37,631 nt of DNA, taken from contig JAAYAT010000104.1 in NCBI GenBank assembly GCA_012719225.1, positions 1-37,631 on the forward strand, given 5' to 3'. Positions 6,982-14,732 of the stretch are shown in pieces (within the stretch, counting starts at the first letter, position 1; each line of letters begins with the position of its first letter). Under the pieces are notes generated by a model. It was given only the letters and a program-made list of their open reading frames with translations. It searched no databases and had not been told where the DNA came from. A program made the position numbers and the translations under genes. The DNA comes from Verrucomicrobiaceae bacterium. Lineage in GTDB: Bacteria > Verrucomicrobiota > Verrucomicrobiia > Verrucomicrobiales > DEV007.

Positions 6982-8490
6982 ATGGCGAAGAGTGGTCCCA
7001 TGCCCCCCGATAGCGAGAAAGCGTCCTCCGACGAGGAGGAGGCGCTCTCGGCTTTTGCGGCCAAGTTGATGCTGGCGGAGGACAGGCGTTTCACCCTTCG
7101 CAACCTCAAGCTGCTGGGGATGGTGGGAGCGGGCATGGTGGCCTTTTTCGCGGTGCTCGACCACTTCGCCTATCCGGAGCACATCGCCCTCTTCGCCGCC
7201 CTGCGCTGGACTTTCGCCTCGTTCATCCTGGCCTTGCTGATCATCGTGCGCTCGAAAACGGGGAAGCGCTATTTCCGGGTGTTCACCATGGTGTTGCCGC
7301 TCATTCCGGCGCTCTTCGTCGTCATCACGATTTTTGTCACCAAGGATCCCGCGACCGATTATTATGCCGGGCTCTCGCTTTGTATCGTGGCCATCGGATT
7401 CCTTTTTCACTGGACCTATCGGGAGGCCTTGGTCGTCTCGGTCGCGGTGCTGTTCCTGTATCTCGCGTCCTGTGTTCCGGCGATCAACGAGGGGATGAAT
7501 CCGCGGACCTGGGCGGGCCTGTTCAGCAACCTGGTGTTCCTCGTGGCCACCGGCGCGGTGGTCGTGGCCGGGAGTCTCGCCCATCACCGCGCCCGGGTCG
7601 AAGAGTTCAAGGGCCGCGAGCGTTTGCGACAGAAGAGGCTGGCGCTCAAGGCGAATTCGCTCGAACTCAAGCGGACCCTGCGCGACCTCGAGGAGACCGA
7701 GGGACAACTCATCCAATCGGGCAAAATGGCTTCCCTGGGTCAGTTGAGCGCCAGTGTCATCCACGAGATCGGCAACCCTCTCAATCATTCCAACCAAGCG
7801 CTCTTCCTGCTCCGGCGTCGTCTCCGGGAGCAGCCCGGCGACGCTGTGATCGACGAGGTGGTTGCGGACATCCAGGACAGCATCGACCGGATGAAGGACA
7901 TCGTGCGGGATCTCCGCGAGTTCTCCCACAAGCGAAGCGACTTGTTGGTCTGTTTCCCCGTGATCGAATCCATCGAGGCGGCGGTCCGGATGCTCGGCAA
8001 AGAGATCGCGGATACCGGCACCTCCGTGACGGTGTCGGTCGATCCCGAGCTTTGCATCGAGGGGGTCAAAAACCAGATCTCCCAGGTCTTCATCAATCTC
8101 ATCCATAATTCCATCCAGGCGATGGACAAGGCCGGCACCGCAGCCCCGCGTTCCATCGACATATCGGCGGTCGAGCGAAACGACGCCGTGGACTTGCGGA
8201 TCCGCGACAACGGGCCGGGCATCCCCGAAGAGGTCAGGAAAAAAGTCTTTGAACCCTTTTTCACCACCAAAGAGGTCGGGGAGGGGACGGGCCTGGGCCT
8301 GAGCATCTGTTTCCGCATCATCGCGGCCCACCGCGGTGTCATCCAAGTGCATTCCGACGGGCATTCCCACACCGAATTTCAACTGACCCTGCCCTCGCCG
8401 CCGCCGGTGGCGTCCACGGACATATCTCCCATCGGGACCCATCATCCCCTCCCGTCGAGGCCCCCCCTTCATGAGCGCTCCATTTCCTGA
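6982..8490 (+). CDS. Membrane sensor histidine kinase
   Basis: This 502-residue kinase starts with an acidic cytoplasmic tail, then about six hydrophobic segments between residues 43 and 200 with little periplasmic sequence, so it senses within or at the membrane. A charged coiled-coil (205-245) leads to the dimerisation/phosphoacceptor helix with H261 in HEIGNPLN. The ATPase domain has the N box NLIHNSIQAM (N376), the G1 box DNGPGIP (410-414 region), the F box FEPFFTT and the G2 box GEGTGLGLSI. All catalytic residues are present, so it should be active. It overlaps the next gene by 20 bp, so the pair is one transcription and translation unit. The six-helix sensor recalls CqsS/LqsS-type kinases, but no autoinducer synthase gene is nearby and the ligand is unknown. 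Confidence 0.88.
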   Translation: MAKSGPMPPDSEKASSDEEEALSAFAAKLMLAEDRRFTLRNLKLLGMVGAGMVAFFAVLDHFAYPEHIALFAALRWTFASFILALLIIVRSKTGKRYFRVFTMVLPLIPALFVVITIFVTKDPATDYYAGLSLCIVAIGFLFHWTYREALVVSVAVLFLYLASCVPAINEGMNPRTWAGLFSNLVFLVATGAVVVAGSLAHHRARVEEFKGRERLRQKRLALKANSLELKRTLRDLEETEGQLIQSGKMASLGQLSASVIHEIGNPLNHSNQALFLLRRRLREQPGDAVIDEVVADIQDSIDRMKDIVRDLREFSHKRSDLLVCFPVIESIEAAVRMLGKEIADTGTSVTVSVDPELCIEGVKNQISQVFINLIHNSIQAMDKAGTAAPRSIDISAVERNDAVDLRIRDNGPGIPEEVRKKVFEPFFTTKEVGEGTGLGLSICFRIIAAHRGVIQVHSDGHSHTEFQLTLPSPPPVASTDISPIGTHHPLPSRPPLHERSIS

Positions 8491-9715
8491 CGACGGCATT
8501 CTTTACGTCGATGACGAACACAAGTCGCTGAAGTATTTCGAGGCGATTTTCGGGCATCTCGCCCCCATCTATCTGGCGCGGAGTCCCGAGGAGGGCTTTT
8601 CGCTTTTTGAAAAACATCACGCGCGAATCGGCATCGTGGTGAGCGATCAGCGCATGCCCAACGAATCCGGCCTCGAGCTCTTGCAACGCATCCGGGCGGT
8701 CGATCCGCGCCCGCTCCGCTTTCTCGTGACCGCGTTTTCCGACCTGGACGTGGCGGTGGATTCGCTCAACGACGGGCTCCTCTATTCCTACCTCACCAAA
8801 CCGTGGGATCCCCAGGAACTGGAACACCGTCTCACCAAGGCGATGAACCATTTCCATCTTGTCCACGAGCGGGAGCAACTGATCCTCGACAAGACGGATG
8901 CGATCCAGCAACTCATGATGGCGGACAAGGCGGCCAGCATCGGCATCCTCTCGACCGGGCTGAACCATCACCTGCGCAACGCCCTCACCGTCCTGCGCAC
9001 CTTCCACGATCTGCTGCCCTTCCAACTGGCGGAAGAACTGGAAAGCCAGCCGAAGGACACCGTATTCTGGGGCGAATACTACGGCGAGGTCGGCAAGCAG
9101 ATCGACCGCATGACCTCCATTCTCACCAATCTCTCCGAAGGCACCAAGGCCGACGGTCTCCGGATGCAGGAAGGCGTCGATCTGTCCGGCATCCTCACCC
9201 AGGCCGGCGAGATGGTTCTGGAGCACAGCCCCCACATCACCTACACCGTTCGGGAAGACACCGCCATCCCGCCTCTCGTCGGCGATCCGCAAAAACTGGC
9301 CCAGATGGGGCGGTTCCTTTTCGAGGAATCGCGTTCGACCCTGACCAAAGGCGGTGCGGTCGAGGTGCGTTTGGCCGCCCTCGACGACGGTGCCACCGTC
9401 GAGGTGACCTTCATGGACAGCGGGGAGCTCATTCCCGAACTCGATCTGGAACGGCTCTTTGATCCCTTCTTCGTGCGGGCCAACAAACCCGAAGAGCTGG
9501 GCACCAATCTCATGGCCTGCTACCTCACGGTCTACCACCACGGCGGCACGATCCGGGCCGCCCGCACCGCCGACGATCGCAATGCCGTGATCTTCACCCT
9601 GCCGGTCGTTCCGGTGGAGGATCCCGACACGGACTACTCCCGCCGCCGCCTCGGACGCGTCGCGGATTTCCGGCACCAAGATCTCAGCCGTGCCGAGGCC
9701 GCGCTGACGGCGTGA
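8471..9715 (+). CDS. Receiver domain fused to a degenerate histidine-kinase module
   Basis: The 414-residue protein begins with a complete receiver domain: acidic pair D14/D15 (VDDE), phosphoacceptor D59 (VVSDQRMP), T87 and K110 (YLTKPWD). A helical linker leads to an HisKA-like helix with LNHHLRNAL (H166), in which the glutamate normally following the phosphohistidine is H167. The ATPase-like part is eroded: the N box reads FLFEESRSTL without its asparagine, G1 reads MDSGELIP, and the G2 glycine box is replaced by ELGTNLMACY, although LFDPFF and HHGG are kept. It is probably a phosphorylation-responsive protein without kinase activity, acting downstream of, or bound to, the kinase encoded just before it. 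No DNA-binding output domain is present. Confidence 0.82.
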   Translation: MSAPFPDDGILYVDDEHKSLKYFEAIFGHLAPIYLARSPEEGFSLFEKHHARIGIVVSDQRMPNESGLELLQRIRAVDPRPLRFLVTAFSDLDVAVDSLNDGLLYSYLTKPWDPQELEHRLTKAMNHFHLVHEREQLILDKTDAIQQLMMADKAASIGILSTGLNHHLRNALTVLRTFHDLLPFQLAEELESQPKDTVFWGEYYGEVGKQIDRMTSILTNLSEGTKADGLRMQEGVDLSGILTQAGEMVLEHSPHITYTVREDTAIPPLVGDPQKLAQMGRFLFEESRSTLTKGGAVEVRLAALDDGATVEVTFMDSGELIPELDLERLFDPFFVRANKPEELGTNLMACYLTVYHHGGTIRAARTADDRNAVIFTLPVVPVEDPDTDYSRRRLGRVADFRHQDLSRAEAALTA

Positions 9716-10135
9716 GTTTTTAGGAGTTAGGAGGAAGGGTCGCTCTGTGCGGGCGCAGGGACTTTCTGGAAAAAGGTGGGGACTTCGCGCCACGAAGTGG
9801 GGCCGATTTGGGCGCTTTTTGGCGGGAATCGGGTGTTTTTCGGGAAAAATGCCCGATTTCGGGTGCTTTTGGGCGGATGCGGGGGCGAGAGGGGGACGTT
9901 TCTCTACCGGGCGGGAGATTTCCCCGTCTTCTGGTGCCGACCTGCAAGCGGCAAGTGCCCGCCCACGCCTACCAAGTCGCGGCGGGAGAAAGGAGCGCGG
10001 GCATTCCTGCCCGCGGCGGAAAACGCCTGACAACCGCCTCCCCCAACGACGAAAAAACCTGGCGCTCAAAAAGTTTACCCCGTGGGGAGGCACCCGCCAT
10101 CCCTGAAATTTCTTCGTGATACTTTTTGCCCGATT
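9716..10135. other. Repeat-rich region without a supported gene
   Basis: Open frames on both strands here are low-complexity and mutually exclusive. The sequence contains imperfect repeats of a TTTCGGGTGCTTTT-like unit (about 9805-9880) and the hairpin listed at 9996-10015. I see no conserved protein motif. Confidence 0.5.
9996..10015. repeat. Perfect hairpin, likely dispersed repeat
   Basis: An 8-bp stem (9996-10003 with 10008-10015) encloses a TTCC loop, reading CGCGGGCA-TTCC-TGCCCGCG. The motif looks like a dispersed intergenic palindrome seen in this kind of genome; copy number cannot be judged from the window. Confidence 0.45.
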
Positions 10136-10200
10136 TCCCCGCTGAGGCGCGGAGGGAAGGACTGAAAAAAAATCTCTGCGCCCCTGCGCCTCTGCGGGGA
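10136..10200. repeat. REP-like imperfect inverted repeat
   Basis: A left arm at 10136-10156 (TCCCCGCTGAGGCGCGGAGGG) and a right arm at 10181-10200 (CCCCTGCGCCTCTGCGGGGA) are imperfect reverse complements around an A-rich centre. The CGCCTCTGCGGGGA type of arm resembles interspersed palindromic elements common in environmental bacterial genomes. It abuts the gene remnant that follows. Confidence 0.5.
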
Positions 10201-10381
10201 TACCACTTTCCGTGAAGGCGACCTGCTCGCCCAAATCCTCGCCCTCAACGAATCCGTCGGCACCGCCATTGCCAACGGCGATCCCGTGACCGCTCCCGGC
10301 GTGCCCGAGGGCTTCCCCGAGCCAGAGAAGCTGGTGACAGAGGATTGTATCCGGGTGCGCCCCCCGGGCGACTCGGGCCGT
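10199..10381 (+). pseudogene. 3' remnant of an unidentified gene, possibly a restriction-modification methylase
   Basis: The frame reads TFREGDLLAQILALNESVG, then TAPGVPEGFPEPEKLVTEDC, with the GC-rich third positions of a real gene, but it starts inside the repeat and has no start codon. After about 10375 codon quality collapses, although the frame stays open to 10591. The LLA.ILALN and LVTEDC phrases faintly recall the C-terminal end of large Eco57I-like methylases; this is a weak memory-based suggestion. It is most likely the tail of a gene whose body was deleted. Confidence 0.4.
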
Positions 10382-10420
10382 AGCCCCTTGAGTCCGCTGT
10401 CATGTTCGCTGTTCGTTTTT

Positions 10421-11155
10421 CTATTTCGGCTCCCCCAAATAGGTAACTCTCCCGCTTGCATCAATTCCAAAAATAGGTTGTCCAGAGCTAAGTGGATACT
10501 CGAACTCAATGACAATCATCTTCGCGACTTTTGGATCGAGGAACCGATCAACTTTTGCTCGCCCGACTGTTTTGGGCACTCCATCAAGTGAATGGAAAAC
10601 CTCCTTTGTCTTCCACGTTCCATCATTTGATTGCCAAATTAGGTACGCGCCGCCTTGCTTCATTGTAAGGTGAGCTAGCCCTCCCACCGCCAAAAATCGT
10701 GACCCTGAAAATCCGTCCAAATGCTGGATGTGGAAGTCTAGAATCCGTATCCACTTCTTCGCTGTCGTCGATGCGAAGAACAGTCCGCCGCCCCACTCGC
10801 CGGCGTTAAAGGCGGCGAAGTATCCGGCCTCGACTCTCCATACAAATTCCGGTTTCTTGAACATTGGATTGAAGTCGGTTGCGCCAGAAATACTGGGATA
10901 CTCGTCTTCCTCAATCAATTCCGGGGACCACCCAGATTGAGCCTCAACTTCAATCTCAGACGAGGTGACGAATCCCTTCGGTTCTTCCTCCTCTGGATCT
11001 CGGTTCGTAATACCAGTCGATTTCTCCTCAGGATCGGCAAACGGATCTGCACGTGAATCTTTTGGTTCTCCAAATGATGTTTGGCAAAAGACAGCCGTAG
11101 CCAGCACAGATCCACAAATCGTGCGAGCTGATATTCCTGTAAGGTAATTTTTCAC
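10421..11155 (-). CDS. Low-GC orphan secreted protein
   Basis: The 244-residue protein has an N-terminal signal-like segment (ISARTICGSVLATAVFCQTSFGEP), then an acidic low-complexity linker (about 30-75) and a folded-looking beta-rich region with many aromatic residues (FVWRVEAGYFAAFNAGEWGG, GGAYLIWQSNDG). Codon use and GC content are clearly lower than in flanking genes, and debris of other genes lies on both sides, so it was probably acquired horizontally. I do not recognise the family. No lipobox or enzymatic motif is visible; an exported protein is all that can be inferred. Confidence 0.6.
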   Translation of the reverse strand: MKNYLTGISARTICGSVLATAVFCQTSFGEPKDSRADPFADPEEKSTGITNRDPEEEEPKGFVTSSEIEVEAQSGWSPELIEEDEYPSISGATDFNPMFKKPEFVWRVEAGYFAAFNAGEWGGGLFFASTTAKKWIRILDFHIQHLDGFSGSRFLAVGGLAHLTMKQGGAYLIWQSNDGTWKTKEVFHSLDGVPKTVGRAKVDRFLDPKVAKMIVIEFEYPLSSGQPIFGIDASGRVTYLGEPK

Positions 11156-11311
11156 AACGATTAAGGTAGGAACGCCGATTGCTCGGCACCCCTCTCGCAG
11201 ATCCCGGTGTGCGGAACTACCGCAGGGGCTCCTCGGAAGGACGCGCAGCCAGTGAGACGTCGGTCAATGGATTGGGTCTTTGGTTTCCGGTCATACAGAT
11301 TTGGCGGCTAA

Positions 11312-11590
11312 TGGCAATGCGGAAGCGCTCCGTGTTTCCACTACGCGGGGCGGTGGCAGTGCTTTCACAGGCCTCCTGGGGAAGCGGCGAATCTGCTGGC
11401 TGGCGTGGTCGTGGCGAAGCCGCTTTTTGTGACGGTCCCGCGCCCCGTTACAGAGATCTGTCAAGAAATGTTGCCCGATCTTTGGAATCTTCGTTCCTTG
11501 GGCTGGCGCGGGACCACGTTTGACCCCAAGGAGGGGCGCTTTTCTAGCACCCGGCACTGGTTCCGGCGGATGGGCTTTGTCGAGGCCTGA
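11312..11590 (+). pseudogene. Decayed coding remnant
   Basis: A frame open from 11312 to the TGA at 11588-11590 has coding-like composition from about 11390 onward (GEAANLLAGVVVAKPLFV, later STRHWFRRMGFVEA) but no convincing start. Another frame upstream (DLAANGNAEALRVSTT) also looks coding and would need a frameshift to join. No family is recognised. The rest of 11156-11643 shows nothing supportable. Confidence 0.3.
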
Positions 11591-11643
11591 GTATTCGACG
11601 GTGGCTTGCTTCTGGCTGAATCGCTAACAGCTAAACCGCTCCC

Positions 11644-12282
11644 TCACACCTTGATCCCTTTCATCCCATACCAGCGGATCGCGACGGTGAGGGCGCATCC
11701 GAAGATGATGACCCAGAGGGCGATCTGCGGGATGGAGGTCGTGAAGTGGTCGCTCGGGATCTGGAGGATCATGAACACGGAGGTCAGGGACAGGAGGAGG
11801 AGCCGGTGGATCCGGGTCATCGGGCCGGAGGAGGCGGATTTCCTGCCCACTCCGCGCGAGAAGGCGATCGAGCGAATGTAGGCGGAGAAGATCGCGGAGA
11901 GAGCGGCGCCGAGACCGAGCCAGGGATTGGAGTCGATCGCGAAGCCGAAGCCGATCAGGGTGACGGCGTCGGAGACTCGTTCGGGCAGTTCGTTGAAAAA
12001 GACTTCTTCGAGGGACTGTCGGGTCGAGCCGCCCGGCTGGAGCATGCGGGCGAGCTGGATGCAGAGGATCCGCAGGATGCAGAAAGTGAGGCCGAGACTC
12101 CAGAAAAGGATGGGATTGATGGTTTCGCCGGTCGCCATGAACGAAGCCCCCGCGAGGATTCCCAAGAGCATCCCGATGATCGCGACCGCCTCGCTGCTGA
12201 TTCCCCAGCCCATCAGCAGGAGGGTGAATCGTCGGCTCCATTGTCGGCGGCGGCGGGATTTGCCTCGGGAATGGTCGGTCAT
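11644..12282 (-). CDS. CDP-alcohol phosphatidyltransferase-like membrane protein with altered active site
   Basis: This 212-residue integral membrane protein has a basic N-terminus and about six hydrophobic segments. It aligns with the CDP-alcohol phosphotransferase family, which transfers a phosphoalcohol from a CDP-linked donor in phospholipid synthesis. In the subfamily it resembles, the motif runs RLLCNLLDG...NExPDRxSD. Here the corresponding stretch is RILCIQLARM and FFNELPERVSD (96-105), so the first aspartate-glycine is Ala78-Arg79 and a later aspartate is E101; only D105 is clearly kept. Because those aspartates bind the metals, activity is doubtful or changed. It is divergent from the sigma-factor gene. 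Confidence 0.65.
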   Translation of the reverse strand: MTDHSRGKSRRRRQWSRRFTLLLMGWGISSEAVAIIGMLLGILAGASFMATGETINPILFWSLGLTFCILRILCIQLARMLQPGGSTRQSLEEVFFNELPERVSDAVTLIGFGFAIDSNPWLGLGAALSAIFSAYIRSIAFSRGVGRKSASSGPMTRIHRLLLLSLTSVFMILQIPSDHFTTSIPQIALWVIIFGCALTVAIRWYGMKGIKV

Positions 12283-12398
12283 CGTGGGAGGAGAAAGAAA
12301 GGGAAGGGGGGCGAGGACGAAACATTCGCGTCTTGCCGGGGTTGAGTTTACCTGTTATTTCAGGTTTTCACGCAGGAATTTCCGGATAAATCCCCTCT

Positions 12399-13022
12399 AT
12401 GACCCCCCTCGATCCGCCGCCTCCCCCCCGCGATGCAGAGGCCGCCCGGTGCGAGGGCGATGCGCACGATGTCGCCTTGATGGGGCGGGTCGGTGCCGGA
12501 GACATGCACGCCTTCGAGGAATTGGTCGAGCGGCACCAACGCGCTGTCATCGGGACCGTCGCGAAAATGTTGGGGAATGCCTCGGAGGCGGAGGACATCG
12601 CCCAGCAAGTCTTCGTGCGGGTCTGGAAATCGGCCGGACGCTACGAAGCGCAGGCGAAATTCACGACCTGGCTCTTCACCATCACCCGCAATCTCGTCTT
12701 CAACGAAGTGCGCCGCCGCCAGCGGAAACCCACCGTCTCCGCGGACGAACGCGAGGAGACCACCCACCGCGAACTTGAGGACGCGCGGACGGTCGCTCCC
12801 GACGACGACCTGCTGCAAGCGGAACTGGAGGAAGCCATCGACCGGGCCATCCAGAGCCTGCCGGAGAAACAACGCATGGCCGTGATCCTGCGGCGCTACG
12901 AAGAACTGCCCTACGAGGAGATCGCACGGGTCCTCTCCATGTCCCTCCCGGCGGTCAAAAGTCTCCTCTTCCGCGCCCGCACCCAACTCAAGGAATCCCT
13001 GCAAAAGTATCTGGACTCCTAA
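12399..13022 (+). CDS. ECF-type RNA polymerase sigma factor
   Basis: The 207-residue protein has a proline-rich start, then region 2 (FEELVERHQRAVIGTVAKML, AEDIAQQVFVRVWKSAGRYE, FTTWLFTITRNLVFNEVRRR) and region 4 (QSLPEKQRMAVILRRYEELPYEEIARVLSMSLPAVKSLLFRARTQL, the HTH that reads the -35 box). Regions 1.2 and 3 are absent, as expected for group 4 sigma factors. No anti-sigma or zinc-finger gene follows; the neighbour is convergent. The regulon and the signal therefore cannot be inferred. Confidence 0.9.
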   Translation: MTPLDPPPPPRDAEAARCEGDAHDVALMGRVGAGDMHAFEELVERHQRAVIGTVAKMLGNASEAEDIAQQVFVRVWKSAGRYEAQAKFTTWLFTITRNLVFNEVRRRQRKPTVSADEREETTHRELEDARTVAPDDDLLQAELEEAIDRAIQSLPEKQRMAVILRRYEELPYEEIARVLSMSLPAVKSLLFRARTQLKESLQKYLDS

Positions 13023-13042
13023 CTCCCAGCTCCTTCCCGAAC

Positions 13043-14284
13043 TCACTCGCCGATGCGGAAGAGGTGCTCCTCCGTCCGCACGAGAAACCCGTCATCGACG
13101 ACGGCGAAGGAGGAAAGGCCCGGCTCGCCGAGGGAGTTTTCCGCCACCTTGGCGAAGGTGCGTCCGGGCTTCAGCACCGTGGTGAGGCCGCTGCCGTTGT
13201 GGAAGAAGAGGTGTCCGTCGGCGTAGACGGGGGAGGCGGAGTAGCCTCCCTCGCCGTCGAGGCGCTCGCGGTAGAGTTCCTCCCCGGTGGCGGCGACAAA
13301 ACAGCTCAGGATGCCCTTGTCGTCGTTCACGTAGAGGAGGTCGTCGACGAGGATGGGGCTGCTTTCCTTGGGGATCGCCTTGTCATTTTTCCAGACGAGA
13401 TGGGTGTCGGTGACATCGCCCCGGCCGTCGGCGCGGACCGCGAAGAGAACCGCCCGCCCGAAACCGGAGCAGACGTAGATTTTCCCGTCGTGGTAGAGCG
13501 GGCGGGGCACCACGGAGTAGCCTTCGCCGTAGCGGAAGCGCCAGATCTCCTTTCCGTAGGCGGGATCGTAGGCGACCACCGCCCCCGAGCCGGGGATGAC
13601 CGCTTGGGGCGCTCCGGCGACTTCGATGAGGAGCGGGGTGGAAAAGGAAAAAGTCGCCTTCACCGCGATGTCGCGCGGGGTTTTCCAGAGGACTTTCCCG
13701 CTGTCCTTGTGCAGGGCGACGACGAAGGGATCTTTCGCTCCGTCGCAGGCGAAGATGAGCCCGTCCCCGTGGAGCACGGGCGAGCCTCCGTTCCCGTGGA
13801 CCGGCGCGTAGGCTAGATCGGTCTGGGTCCAGAGAATCGTGCCGTCGGCGGCATCGAGCGCGGCGGTGCCTTCGTGACCGAAGTGCAGGTAGAGGCGGCC
13901 CTTCGCGAGGACCGGGGTGGGGGAGGCGTGGCTGTTCTTGCTGTGGATGGGACCGGCCGGTTTGGTGAAGACGACCTGTTTCCAGATTTCCTTCCCGTCG
14001 GCGAGACCGTAGGCGTGGGCTTCGAGCCGGAGTTCCTCCCCGGCGACGACCCCGGTGGTGACGTAGACGCGATCGCCTTCCACCACCGGCGACGACCAGG
14101 CCTTGCCGGGGACGGGGATCTTCCATCGGATCGCGTCGGTGGCCGACCAGGTCAAAGGCACCCGGGCGTCCTCCGCGTGGCCGTCCCCCGTGGGACCGCG
14201 GAATTGGGGCCAGGAATCCGCCTGCGCCGAAATCGCGAGACTGCCCAGGACGGCGAGGGGGAGGAAGGTCAGGGTGCGCTTCAT
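13043..14284 (-). CDS. Secreted PQQ-like beta-propeller protein
   Basis: The 413-residue protein has a signal peptide (MKRTLTFLPLAVLGSLAISAQA) and a SWPQFRGPTGDG opening that is characteristic of exported PVC beta-propellers. Repeated blades carry phrases such as KAWSSPVVEGDRVYVTTG, LYLHFGHEGTAALDAADGTILW and GKIYVCSGFGRAVLFAVRADG, which match PQQ/quinoprotein-dehydrogenase repeats. The residues that bind PQQ and calcium in true dehydrogenases are not evident, so a structural or binding role is as likely as an enzymatic one. It is third in a minus-strand series after the 1500-residue protein and the CoA-binding gene. Confidence 0.8.
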   Translation of the reverse strand: MKRTLTFLPLAVLGSLAISAQADSWPQFRGPTGDGHAEDARVPLTWSATDAIRWKIPVPGKAWSSPVVEGDRVYVTTGVVAGEELRLEAHAYGLADGKEIWKQVVFTKPAGPIHSKNSHASPTPVLAKGRLYLHFGHEGTAALDAADGTILWTQTDLAYAPVHGNGGSPVLHGDGLIFACDGAKDPFVVALHKDSGKVLWKTPRDIAVKATFSFSTPLLIEVAGAPQAVIPGSGAVVAYDPAYGKEIWRFRYGEGYSVVPRPLYHDGKIYVCSGFGRAVLFAVRADGRGDVTDTHLVWKNDKAIPKESSPILVDDLLYVNDDKGILSCFVAATGEELYRERLDGEGGYSASPVYADGHLFFHNGSGLTTVLKPGRTFAKVAENSLGEPGLSSFAVVDDGFLVRTEEHLFRIGE

Positions 14285-14306
14285 GAGGGGGGCGGGGCGG
14301 CTTTTT

Positions 14307-14672
14307 TCAAAATGTACCCGTCGACAGCATCACGAGGGTGCAGGCTTCGACGGAGGGGATCGCGGCTTGATCGAGCCGCGTCCGCAGCAGCGGCGATTCC
14401 GTTCCGGGATTGAAAATCACCCGTTTCGGTCTCAGCGCGACGATGTCGTCGGCGAGTGGTTCGGAGATGGCGGGATTGACGTAGAGTGTCAGGGTATCGA
14501 CCGGGCCGCTCACCGCCGTGAGGTTTTTGTGTACCGGCACGCCTTCGATCTCCGCCAGGGCGGGATGCACGGGAAGGACGACATGACCGTGTTCGCGCAG
14601 CATGCGGAAGGCCCGGTGGGCGTACCGCTCGGGTTTGTTGCTGGCACCGAGAAGGACGACTTGTTCGCTCAT
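14307..14672 (-). CDS. CoA-binding (YccU-like) protein
   Basis: The 121-residue protein starts MSEQVVLLGASNKPERYAHRA. It is a single Rossmann-fold CoA-binding domain with the VLLGAS...R.....L..HGH nucleotide loop, followed by PVHP, a VDTLTLYV strand and FNPGTESP. Related proteins (YccU family) bind CoA; their role is not well defined. The ATG at 14672 is preferred over a TTG start at 14729, which would add a non-conserved proline-rich extension. It begins 60 bp after the upstream giant gene and ends 22 bp before the propeller gene. Confidence 0.8.
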   Translation of the reverse strand: MSEQVVLLGASNKPERYAHRAFRMLREHGHVVLPVHPALAEIEGVPVHKNLTAVSGPVDTLTLYVNPAISEPLADDIVALRPKRVIFNPGTESPLLRTRLDQAAIPSVEACTLVMLSTGTF

Positions 14673-14732
14673 GGGAAAAGGTAGGGGTGGATGGTTTTGG
14701 TTTTCAGCCGGCTTCGCGGCAGTTTCCAAGGC

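Noticed and set aside
9747-10106. 119-codon open frame with a GHSCPRR phrase
   Set aside because: It is produced by the dispersed hairpin repeat. Overlapping frames are equally open and none has a protein motif.
8339-10234. 631-codon minus-strand open frame
   Set aside because: It is antisense to the receiver/kinase gene and runs into repeats. It has no conserved motifs and ends in low-complexity sequence.
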